Assembly: GCA_021442155.1 (NCBI GenBank)
Contig: CM038221.1
Location: 79,934,494 to 79,998,493, forward strand
Length of the DNA stretch: 64,000 bases
Origin: Cymbidium sinense
Lineage: Eukaryota; Streptophyta; Magnoliopsida; Asparagales; Orchidaceae
Direction: 5' to 3'
Made by a program: the position numbers and the translations under genes. Within the stretch, counting starts at the first letter, position 1, and the number at the start of each line of letters is the position of its first letter. The notes below the pieces were generated by a model. The model saw nothing but the letters and a program-made list of their open reading frames with translations. It searched no databases and was not told the origin of the DNA. Shown piece by piece: positions 10,541-22,225 of the stretch.

Positions 10541-13500
10541 TGTTGACCTTAATTTTGGATGAGGTTTACATTATCCCTAATCCTAATGATTAGAATCCTT
10601 ATTATTAGATCAGGAGCATCCTAATTAGGAACTTAAGACACTATACTTAGTGACCAGGTGTGTAAAATAAATCAAAAATTAAATAACAAATTAAATCAAT
10701 CAAAAATCTAAAATCAAAACCAAACTCAAAGCCAAACACCCTAATAAATGCTTAGGCCATCCTAATGAACCCATCTAAGACTTGATCTGACCCAATTATA
10801 TTAGGTGAACCTAATCAAACCTTAAAATTTAGTATGAATCTAAAACATACATATTCCAATTGAAATCTAAATTTAGTTGAGATTAGATTAAGGTAATTAG
10901 GGTAGTTGACACAATTAACCCAATTAAGCTCAAAATCACTTAAGTCCAAAAAAATTAAATCAAATCAAATTAAAAAAAAAGCATAGAATCAACACATGAA
11001 CATAAATGAACCTAAATATAAATCTAAATGAGATTCTGTAAATTATGTCATTTGCCCTATAATTGACACATGTGGGCCCCACCAAGTCAAAGGTCAATTC
11101 ATAAGAAATTGACCAAATTAAATCATTCCAAAGACATATAATCATCAAATGAGCATGTTTAGACATTAATCTAAGGAAATTTAAATTCAATAAGGTCTTA
11201 AATGGGTTAATTAGATCACTTGATCTAAATAAACCCAAATGAACCTTATTGAATATAAATTCAAATTAAATTGAAATTAATTTAAATTGAATATTCAAAA
11301 TCATTTGAAAATCATAATTAAACATAGTTAATCTTTAGGTTTAATTTGATCAATTTGATCATTTAACTTAAAGTGAACTCATTTTGAGCCATTAAGCTCA
11401 ATTTGGGTCAATTGGATCAAAATCAAAATCAACTTCAAACTATATCAAATTAATTGCTCCAAATCATCTCAGCCTCTTAATAAAATATAATTAGAGTTTA
11501 GACACACTTTGATTAAGTCAAATTGTCCATTTAACTCAATTTAACCCAAATTAACCCACTTGGATACAAATAGGCCAATTTGGGCTGAAATAAAAAAAAT
11601 TTAACTTAAATTAAATGAAATCAAATATCCAAAATCATCATAAATGACCGATTAAACATGATTGAATTTAAATTAACCCTAAAATGGCCTAATAGGCTAA
11701 GTGATCCAACTAGACCCATTTAAGTCATATGGGTTAAACTAGCTCTAATCTCATCAAACCTCCATGCAAGATGGATCGTTTGATCTATAAATCATTTAAT
11801 AAATAAATAATAATATTTATGACCCAAGGCTAAAGCTAATCAAGCACTTAAATTAACTCAAATCAATCGAATCATAGTTAAACCCAAATGGCATGAATTT
11901 AAACACTTAAACTAAATCCAATCCAAATGAACTTAACCCAAATCTTAGTCCACCTTATATGGGTTGACTTGGATAGTTAATTATCCATTTAAAGAAGTCC
12001 ATTTAAGATAGAATTACAAGAGGTGAGGTGGAGCCATGGTAGAAGAACTTTGAAAACTTATACACATAAGTCTAAACAATTCCATCTCCTTCCCCTTCAA
12101 TGACCTATTTGGATCAACCTATGACCCATTTAACATCTAACTTAGGTAAGATAGAGTAGTAATCAAATGCTCATAGAGTGATGTGGTGGCAAGGTGGAAT
12201 TTATGGATGGTAAGTATGGCTGACCCACCTTATCCCTCCAAATCTCACCATGCTTCCTGCCTCAGTCATTAAGGGATTCAAACGTTTTCTTAGACATTCC
12301 CACTGCCTTCTCTACCATCATTGGACCATAATTCCAATGGCCAGATATCCCTTGCCATTTCCAAAACTAGTAAACCTCATGGCCAACTATAAAAGCACTA
12401 GGGGAGGTTGAATTATGGACTTTTTCTTACTCCATCACCTTCCTTAAGTGAAATCAAGCATGAGTGAATCTTCTTCCTCCTTCTAAGCCTCTTAAATCAT
12501 CCCCAACTCCAAATGCCAATGAGCGACATCAGACGTTCATCTTTACATCAATTCATAAGGAGGCAAAGTATGTTTCCTTCTCTAAAAACTTTTCCAAAGC
12601 TCCTTGAGTGAGTTTAAAACCCAAAGCACTATCAAGACCCAACACTAGTGAGCTTTGGCCAAAACTAACTCCCCATTAAATTCATGGTGGTCCTTTATGA
12701 AGCAAATTTAGTTTTAGGAACACTCATGCCTTATAGATCTTTTTAAAATCACCCCTTAATCATTTTCCAATAAAAATCATATGATTTCACCACATAGATT
12801 GCCAGTGATTAGTTCTGAAAATTTGACAGCACTCGGTCAGTACCACAGATGAAGAAGATAGAATCATAGCTGTTATTTCCTTATATTTAGAATGAACGAC
12901 TATGATTTAGTCAAAATGATCGATTGAATCTCTTAAGGAAACCATAGATTGATCCTAGGCCATCCGATCGAATGGATGATGTCAACAAAATTGCATCCCC
13001 TACACCAATTTAATGTTGGATCCGTATGGATCTCACGTGGTGCCACACGTAAAGCAGTGCCATGTTAGTGCCAAATCACTCTAAATAGGTTAAGTGGGAA
13101 ATATCTAATTTTTCTAATTTAACAAAATGCATAAAAATGCCAAAAATTAAGAAATTTATAAGAAATATAATATCCAACTAAAAAATATAAATAAGGGCTC
13201 TATTGTTTCATTTTAGTGAGAGAAATCCATTAAACTTAAAATCCCCAATCTTTGTTGGGTAATTTTAGGTAAATTTATGTTTAATTAAAATAATTAAACT
13301 TTAATTAAGCCAAAATTATCAATCAAATTAACCAAAGACTTTGGGGATGTAAAATAAATGTTAAAACACACTTTGGATAAAATTCTTAGAATTTATTAAT
13401 GATTAAATCGAAAGATACAAAATTTTCAATCTCCAAACCATAATTTAATGAAATAAATTCATAAAAAATTATGAAAATTAAGGAAAATCATCGAATCTAT

Positions 13501-16500
13501 TTAAAACATCATAATACACATTAGTGGACCTATGAAAAGTATTAAAACTCACTGAAATCCATTAATTCTTAAAATGACTTAATTAGGTAATTAATTAAAA
13601 TAATTAATTCATTTAATTATTCTGGTCTTTAGAAATTAGAATAAATCAACCAAGAATCCCAAAATTCCAAATAAACCCTCTATGGATTCATATTTTAGAG
13701 TGTAATTAAGGAAAATTAAAACTCCTAAATAATTTTCAATAATTTAGGCTTAAATTTAGTTTTGTTAAAGTCGTTAAAACTTAATTAGTCATCAAATATA
13801 TATCTAATCAAAATAAACTTTAGGGTATTGAAATTGGCATGGAACCCCACTTGCCATAAAAATTTCAATGCTAAATGACTTCTAAATCAAAAGTTATTAA
13901 ATTTTCTAGCTCTAAGTTAATTTAAATCAAATAATAAATTAGAAAATTTATGAAAATTAATAAATTAACTCAAGATATTTGTAACAACATCATAGGACCT
14001 TAAAATACTTTTCTAACTCTTTGAAGTTAAGGATTATATTTAATCATATATTTAGGGTCTATGGAATAATTAAGAAAGTGAAATTAATCAAACCCTAAAT
14101 TATTAAATTGTTAAATTTATAATAAATAAAACAATCACTTAAAAATAAAAAATGATCAATCTCTGAATTCAATGCTAGATAAAAATCCATTATAATTGAA
14201 ATCATCTTAAATTCATTTAACAATAAGTGAAAGATATTAATTATTTATAAACATGAATAATTAATTAAATCATCTAATTCAAATAATTTAAAAGCTTAAG
14301 ATGACCTAAATTAGGTTTGGGACCTAAGAGTTCATTTCTTTAGATTTTTTAGGTTATAATCAATAATTAACTATTAATAAATAAAACTTCATCATAAAAA
14401 ATTTAATTAAATAATAAACCCTTAAACATAAGATATCACTTAAACCAACTTAAACAATGAATTAAATAACCAAATCAATAAAGATCCTAAATCTTGAAAT
14501 CTATATAAAGTAAACTATTTAAATAATTAAATCAACATTTTTATATGAGGATTAAATTAATAAATTAATTTAAATTAACTAAGATAAAATAATTTACATA
14601 ATTTATGTTTAATAAACATTAACATTAATTAAACGAATTAAGTGGATATGACTAATCAAATTAAAAGCAAGTTAATTAAACTAAATAAGTGAAATTAAAT
14701 AATCATTTCCATCATAAACCTTAATCAAATCAAAGAAATATAAAATTGAATATAAACTTAAATTATGAAATTATATCCAATGATGTACATCTTAAACAAC
14801 CAACATAAAATTTAAACAAGTTAAATTACTTAAAACTAATTTAAAAGTTGAAATTAAAATAAACAATCATTAAACTAAAATCAATCAACCAAATGATCAA
14901 ACTTTTAATCAAAATTTAAAAGATAATTTAAATTCTAATTAAAAGATACAAATTAGTTAAACCATGATACATTAATCAAATCAAATGAAAGAGGAATAAA
15001 ACCTTTAAATTCCAACAACATTTAAAATTAAATAAGAAACGTAAGCATAAACTTCAAAGTTAAAAAATGAGTTAAGCATCAAATCAAATTAATTCCAACT
15101 CAAGGAAATTATCTAAACAAACTGAAAAAGGGTTAATTAAGATAATTAGGTTCCTAGTTTGACCCTAGAATAGATTTTTAACTAAATATAAAAATTCCAT
15201 TATACTAGAATTAAGATCTTGAATGGAATGCATTCCACACAAAGTAGAATTTATTTTATTCCTCATTCATTAAAACTCAACTTTAACCTTAACACAAAGA
15301 TAAATCCAAAATTGAATTTAAACCTAAAATAATTTAAATCATTCGAATTAAAACCATCTAAGGGTAAAATTGAATAAACCCTAAACTCGAATTAAAATTT
15401 AAACTTAAATGGCCTAGTGTTGTCATACCACACAAACTGTTTCTTTCACACATTAAATTGTTAGGTTACCGACCCTGGCATTCTTTCACACATTACATTT
15501 GTGATATGAAATTCTATTTTTCTTAACACATTATTTTTTGTAGGGGCTATACTTAAAAAGTTTACTATAAATATAAAATAATTGTTATTTATTTGTAGGA
15601 GATGTTTGAATTTCTAAGCCTAGCTCAATTGGACAAGTGGGTTTGGAAACCATTTGTCCTAAGCACGTATGTTTTAAATATAAATTATTGGTATGTTGTA
15701 TATATTTCTTGACATCGATTTGCACGGCTTAGAAATTTATTTTAGAATTTTAAATGTAATTTAAGTCTAGAATTAGGTTAGGATCAATGGAGTATGAGAA
15801 TAGTAAGAGTTAACTTTACCATCTGGTGGTCCCCTAAGAAGCTAATGAGGTCGCTGGAGAAGGTGAAGACACACATAGGTCAAAAATTTTAGTTGTAAGT
15901 CAAGCTATATAAGGACAGTGCTCAATTGGCCATTTTTCTTTTCATCCATGTTGTACAACAGTACTTAGCCACATTAGCCTATTTTATTAATTTAACTCGG
16001 TTTGATTTATTTAAGAGTGTGCAATAGAACTACGTGCTTTTTCTATATTTCTTTTGGTGATGTGCTCTATGATGAAAAGCTTGGAAATATTATACTCTTA
16101 AGAAAATTAAATTTTCTACCTCACTAAGATTAAACAACTCAAACATAAAATAAATAAATAAACTCATAACCTCACTATTAATAAAGTCTTAGGCACAAGT
16201 TAAAGCAGCTAAAAATAATTATACTTTGTGAACCATGCGAGCATATTGTTCATCATTCTTCAATTGGGCACTTCACCCATTGCAAATAAGTGGGCTTTTG
16301 ACTGTGAGGATGACCACCTTTCCTAGGAAGTGTGCCTTACTGTATTGATTTGGCCAATGATCATTTTTTTAATTTCATCTCATTGTATTCATGAAATTGC
16401 ATACCCAAGCCTTAATAATAAAATTGTGAGTCAAAATACATAAAATATAAAAAATATTGCATCACTTATGTTCATAACATACCAAACATGATCTTAGGGT

Positions 16501-17373
16501 TTAGGAAGTGTGTTGAAGTTCTTAGCCACTTTTCTAAATACAACAGCTCAGTCATCTTGCATACAAAAGACTCAAATTATGAATTTAAAATCATTTAGGT
16601 GGTATTAGCTAGCAACCCTTTCAGGAGGGTAGTAAGTCTAGAAGAGTTAAGAATAGGTTTGTTTTCTCAAATAATAAAAAACTATTAATTTTGAGAAATC
16701 ACATTAGGTCGAGCCATTTACTTATGATAGAAGTATTTATAGATTTAGGTTCTGAAGCATCTTATTAGAATAAGTCTTCAACCACTAGGCATTTATGTAA
16801 TCTTGTGCTATCAAAATCTAAATCCTAGATTTCAAATAAAATGCCAATTCAAAATTTTATTAAATTCAATTTCAAAGATGTAAAGCTCAATGATATAATA
16901 GTTGAATTGCTTATTGTGCATCCTAATATCTAAAGGCATTTTCTATTTAATCTTGATTAGCTTTTAAAAAAAACTATTCCCCCTTAAAGCATTCCTTATT
17001 GAATTTCAAAATTAACAATCCTTCTAAGACAAGCTTGGAAATTCATAGAGATAAAGGTTAGTTTCTTTAATTGAGAGTATTCTTAAGAGGAATTCCCATC
17101 CTTTTGAGGTGTAATTAACTATAGGGTCTTGCCTTTATAGAGAACTATGAACCTTATAGTAAATAAACTTTGTTCCACTTTTCTATGCAGTTCAAAAGAC
17201 AAATCTCTCGAATATCAAAGATCCATTAGTTTTAAGAGTGTTTATTAAGTAATTAAATATATTATAAAGTGATATATTTATGTTCCAAGATAATATATTT
17301 ATCCTTGAATGATGCATTTGATTACTTAAATAAGTACCCAAAAATCCATATGGTGTCATAAAATTTCTCCACA
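10541..17373 (+). mobile_element. 5' LTR of gypsy element F (6.8 kb)
   Basis: It starts TGTTGACCTTAATTTTGGAT directly against A's RT and ends CTCCACA, 9 nt before a primer-binding-site-like sequence at 17383. TG..CA termini, the PBS, and homology over the whole length to the D LTR identify it as a 5' LTR. Landmarks are TATAAAAG at 12387, a moderately GC-rich block at 12180-12660, and a G-box-like CTCACGTGGTGCCACACGT at about 13034-13052. A very AT-rich 13100-15400 follows, then a terminal part (15590-17373) matching 45200-47269 of D only loosely. No protein-coding capacity is visible. At 6833 bp it is among the longest LTRs expected for plant gypsy elements. Confidence 0.72.
12387..12395 (+). 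promoter_or_regulatory. TATA-box candidate in F LTR
   Basis: CTATAAAAG in the context GGCCAACTATAAAAGCACTA, 1.85 kb into the LTR. It is conserved in the A 3' LTR on the minus strand (5136-5150). The corresponding position in B, D and G is no longer a TATA box. Confidence 0.5.
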
Positions 17374-17382
17374 TATACTTTC

Positions 17383-17400
17383 TAGCAACTCCGTTGGGGA
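17383..17400 (+). promoter_or_regulatory. Primer-binding site of element F (degenerate)
   Basis: TAGCAACTCCGTTGGGGA aligns with the D site TGGTGACTCCATCGGGGA at 47280. TGG(C/T)GACTCC..GGGGA is the usual primer-binding site of Tat/Ogre elements, where tRNA-Arg is the established primer. The second base has changed from G to A, which removes pairing with the tRNA CCA end. It fixes the LTR end at 17373. Confidence 0.6.
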
Positions 17401-18650
17401 GTAGTTCCTATCTCCATCTTTAGAAGTAGACTTTTATCTCTATACATTGATAGTGTACTTATGCCACTCATGGGTTATGACTGCTTTTCTTTCTGTTTGG
17501 TAACTCTCCATTTCATCCTTGGTAATTCTTATCCAACATCCTTAACTTAGATTCTAGAACTCTTCATTCATCACAGTTAAATGATTAGGTCCTAGAATAA
17601 CCCTTTAAAATTTTCAATAAGACTCAAACAAATTAAAGTAAAATCATTTCTGTTAGACTCAGCTTTAGTCAAAATGGATTTGACATCATTTTTAAAAAAA
17701 ATTTAGAAAATTATCTTTGAGAATTTGAAATAAATATCAAATTTTGAAAGGAAAATTACAAAGTGCACTTTGTCCTTAATTTTATCTTGGCTTTATACAA
17801 AAGATAAAAAGAGTCAAGATAAGATCCTTAAATTGATACCCCTTTGTTCTAATCCATTCAAAGATTGCAAGCACTTGAGAATGTATATTGAAATGAAAGG
17901 GTTCTTTCTATTTTTATTAAATAAACTTTAAATAAAATTAAAGGAAGTAGGTAATGTTTTAACTATTGCCCCTTATCACCATATGATGTAACATATGATT
18001 GAAGCTTGATTTGCATTCTAAAAATTAACATAAAAAAGAAAATCATAAAAGAAGGATAAGTATAATCCCAAAAGAATATCTTGTTGACCCTAGGCAGAGG
18101 TTGATTAAGGAAATCAAATATTTCTACCTCTATAGAAGGAAATTTTGTACAAATACATGCAATTCAGCTTTAATCTTATTCATTCAAAAAAATTTAGAAT
18201 CATCTCTGAACGTCCACCAAAAACTTGGAAATTAGTTGTTTGGGCTTATTAGCCAATTCTAGGGAGTGACTCAAAGATAAGCTATTTTAGACCCTCCAAA
18301 AACTCTGAATCATTAGGAGTTTAGGAGAGAGTCAAAAAGAGAAGACTAACATACATTGTTAACAAAGATGACATAACAAAATTTTATGTCTGCTCCTAAT
18401 CGATAAAAAAAAGAAGGGCAATTAAAGAAAATTTCATTCTTCTAATATAATTCAAAAATATCAAATTTAATAAATTTAAATTAACTTCCTTAATGGGATT
18501 CCTCTCCCATTATATGATTGATATTTTATAGATATCCTTAACTAATTTTAAGAATAAATTATAAAGATAAAGTCAATAAAGACTTCGATCATTCTAAAAT
18601 AATTCTCAAGTCTCATGACCTCAAGGTATTGCATAGATTGGGTCATAATA
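17401..18650 (+). mobile_element. Leader of element F, non-coding
   Basis: The first ~200 bp parallel the D leader after its primer-binding site: a block with CATCCTTAACTTAGATTCTAG-like sequence and GATTAGGTCCTAG correspond to CCAACATCCTTTAGTTTTTAGG and TTTAGGTCCTAAG at 47380-47430. A GGGTTCTTTCTATTTTTATT segment near 17899 matches the start of D's hairpin array, but the array itself is absent. No gag is reached; an L1 LINE begins at about 18650. Confidence 0.5.
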
Positions 18651-18849
18651 GTGATGCTTCTATCTTTCAGAGTGAAACTCTGAAACATTAAATAAAAGAT
18701 TTCAGCTCTGATTGGTCAATAGAAGAACACAAAGAACCCATTGAAGATAGAATTATAAAGAGATAAGGAGTCTATTTTGATCTAGATATTCTTGAAATGG
18801 AAGGAGATTGAAAGTTTCAAAAAGTTGTTAGATAAGCTGCATCTTCGGT

Positions 18850-20240
18850 GTTAAGTGAATTCAATGTATAATAAGGGATTGAGAATAAGATAGATTGGCT
18901 TGCATGAATTCTAAAAATGCCACCAATACCTACAAGTGTATTATCATTCTTGAAGCTGCCATCAAAGTTTATCTTAATACAGTCAGCTTTTGGTTTGATC
19001 CAATGAATAAGAGGTGGATTAAATTGCCTGGGATTTTTGGGTTTTATGGAGGGGTCTCTGAAAAGGTTTATAGATTTTATTTTACCAATGTAGTTCTTGA
19101 TGTATATTAATATATTAATATGTCCTTCACTCCTACTTGGTGACTTTCATACTTGTTGGAGTTTCTAACCATCCAGCTAAATCATAATATGATAAGAGGA
19201 ATGATGTAAATATGGTCCTTCCTATTATATTTATTGGAATTGTTCCAGGCCTTCATATAACCCTGTATTGAGTCCTCATTTGATTTGACTATTTAGAATG
19301 TTGAGTGTATTTTATCCAAAAATTATTTTCTTGTTTGACATGTGATGAATAAATGAGTTATGCTTTCTTCATCACTTCTACACAAAAGACACATATAGTT
19401 TACTTTTAGGCCCTTAGGTTTTAGTATATCAACTGTACGGAGCAGATTGTGTCATAGTCTCCAGCATAAGAAGGACATTGACAGTTTGATTACTGCATTC
19501 CATAATGTTGGTTTCCATTTAGAATTTCTATTGGGTTGGTGTATAACTTGGAAAAGGATCTTGGATGTTAAAAATAATCTACAATTACATTTCATTAGTT
19601 TGTCCTTTGTTTATGGAGAAGGGGAATGTTAATTAGATCTTTCAGTACATCCTTAGGGAGATATTCTTTATACTTATGGATATTCCAATTGTCTTCTCTC
19701 CAAAATTCTAATATTAAGACCCGGTAGGATATAGCTCGTGTTGTGTAATTGGATAATAGACCATCTGGGAACTAATGATCCCTATTAAAGCTTAATTCTC
19801 CTTTCGCTAGATGCTAGAAAATCATACTTTTAGCTTTGTCTCTATGCTACAATAAGCTTTTCCGATGTTGTGAGTTTATTTTCCTTTGCTAAAGAATAGT
19901 TGGATGGAGTTTCTAGTAGTACTTGCTAAGGAGAAATTGGGTCCATGATGAGTTGTTTTGTCTAAACTTTATTCTTAGTTTCATCTAGTTTACCTAATTG
20001 ATGCAGCAAAAGATCGAAAACCTAGTCCCCCTTCATGCTTCAATTTAGAAACCTTCTTCCAACTCACCTAATGTATATAATCTTTCCTTATACTCCATAG
20101 GATTTTTTGAGTATTCGTTCAATTTTAATTTGTGTCTTGCTTGGAATATACATCATCTGTAATGAATAGAGTGGGATGGAGTTGAGTATGCTTTGCAATA
20201 GGGTTTTTCTTCTACCAGTCAATAGGAATGTGTTCTCCCA
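18850..20240 (-). pseudogene. L1 thumb, zf-RVT and RNase H region
   Basis: Minus-strand landmarks are INSWENTFLLTGRRKTLLQS then ILNSIPLYSLQMMYIP near 20230-20140 (thumb), LCRSDEESITHLFITCQ near 19370-19320 (zf-RVT, with C..C..H..C partly kept), and CIKINFDGSFKNDNTLVGIG then GIFRIHASQS near 18985-18895. The last is the RNase H start with its catalytic DGSF motif. A C-terminal RNase H is typical of some plant L1 lineages. Confidence 0.8.
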
Positions 20241-20305
20241 TGAGTTGATTCTAGTTTGGGTAGTGTTAATTACACCATCAAAATATTGAGTTTTTTTTTG
20301 CTTTT

Positions 20306-20407
<102 letters not shown>

Positions 20408-20559
20408 CACCATGTTATTTGAGTGGAAGGTGGGAATGTGTGAAGCCTATGTAATCTCTGATCAATTTCAAATCTATTTTGCAGTGCTTTCCCAAGATAA
20501 ACAAGCATTTTATTTTGTTGAAGGTCATTCTTGAAATAGCTTCAAAAGTGTTTAGTATG

Positions 20560-21850
20560 AGCATGATTCTTCTTATTGATTATTTTGGATCCATTGCAAA
20601 ATAGTGAAAGATATTCAACAAATGTCAAGTGAGCTATGTTAATCTTCCCTTTAGTTTTGAAATTGATTGATTTATTAGAGTTGTTGTTGCATCCAACAAT
20701 ATAGAAAGGTAGTCAAACGTTAGTATAAAAAGGGATGGAGATAAAAGGTCACCTTGCTTTATTACTCTTGATGCTTTGAAGAAGTCATGTGCCTTCCCAT
20801 TAATGATAATGGAATAGTAGCTATTGGAGAGTAATATGTTAACTAGTTAGTAAAAATCATTTTGAAATCCTCTACCTTTTAATGTTGCCATGATGAATTT
20901 CCTGTTAATTATATCAAAAGGTTTCTTTATATCAAGTTTAATTATTATATTCCCTCCTCTGCATTATTTTATCAAGGTCTAAGGTGAGTTCTTGTGCTAG
21001 CAATATATTTTTTAGCTATGTTTCTTCTTTGGACAAAAGCTACTTGGTTTTTGTAGATGAGTTATGAGAGGTGTGGTTGTAGGCAATTGGAAAAGATTAT
21101 AATTATTTTTCTAATGATTGATGTAAGGCTGATGGGCCTGAAGTTCTCACAGCTATATTTGTTGTTGGATTTGGGAATGAGGGTGATGGTTCAGGAGCTA
21201 AAATATTTATGCATGTCTTTGCTCATAAAAAAGGACTGAATAGCTGCGATTACATCTTGCTTTGCCAATAGTGTTGATAAAATAGGTTGTATAACCATCA
21301 AGACCCACCGCCTTTGATCCACAAAAAGAGTCAAGGCTTTTCTTTATTTCATCCTCCATTGGATTGTATACTAGGTCTAGTTGATTTACTTCAATTGTGT
21401 TGGTACTGAGCGGGTATCCACATAGTGGATTTAAGTTTACCTCTTGCTCTTGAAACATTAACTTGAAGTAGGTTGTTCCATCCTCTATTATGTCTTCTTT
21501 AGTTTGTAACTATTTGAGTTAGGATTTGATTTTTGTGATGGCGTTGTGTTCCCTCTTTTTATGATACAACCATGATAAAATTTATGTTTCTATCTCCCTC
21601 TTTCAGATTAACCAAGATAGCTTTCTGTGTTAAAAAGTCTTTTTCCATGGTAATCAAATTATTAAGTGTTGCTTGGGCTTATTTTAGCTTGGATTTAGCT
21701 TCCAATGATGAATCATTGATACAATTGCTTTCAAATAAACAAACCTTTTGTTCATTGGCCCAACTTTTCAATGAATGCCACCAAAAACATTCCAATTCCA
21801 TTTCTTCAGGTTTACGGTTAAGTTCTTGTGTAGATTCCAATGTCTAATCT
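20560..21850 (-). pseudogene. L1 reverse transcriptase N-terminal and palm region
   Basis: In order on the minus strand: a linker with REIET then LSWLYHKKREHNAI near 21550 (compare the family's GDRNTKFFH region); NPMEDEIKKSLDSFCGSKAV then GLDGYTTYFI at 21370-21280; KLDIKKPFDIINRKFIMATL near 20935-20880, which keeps the first catalytic Asp; INGKAHDFFKASR; and QGDLLSPSLFILTFDYLS near 20760. These are the standard L1 RT landmarks. The YADD box should fall near 20600 but is not readable. Confidence 0.85.
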
Positions 21851-21859
21851 AGAGGTCAA

Positions 21860-22225
21860 TTGTGTTTGATTTCCATACATCTTGGAGGCACTTGATGAAT
21901 AGGTAATGTTTTGTCCACATGTTAGAGAATCTAAAAACTATCTTGGAGGGTTTAGGGAGGTAGTCAACAAATAAGAGGAGGGGAGCATGGTCAGGGAAAT
22001 TTATATTTAGACGTCATGTTGCAGAATGCTGAAAGTGGCTAAAGCAATGTGTATTAACCTGGATTCTATTAAGTTATTCAAAAACTCTACCTCTATTCCA
22101 TGTAAAGTTGAGCCACTAAAACCATGATCAATTGTATGTGCTTCTTCTAGCTAGGCTTTAGGATTATGATCATAAAATTTTGGAATTATTTAAGTTAAAC
22201 ATTGGAGGATGTTCCACTTCAAATT
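21860..22225 (-). pseudogene. L1 endonuclease, C-terminal fragment
   Basis: The minus strand reads HTIDHGFSGSTLHGIEVEF and then, after a frame change, NINFPDHAPLLLFVDYLPKP followed by FRFSNMW. The (S)DHAPLLL segment with the following FRF..MW is the end of the APE-type endonuclease of plant L1 elements, where the His lies in the active site. This enzyme nicks target DNA for target-primed reverse transcription. The first two thirds of the domain are missing. Confidence 0.7.
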
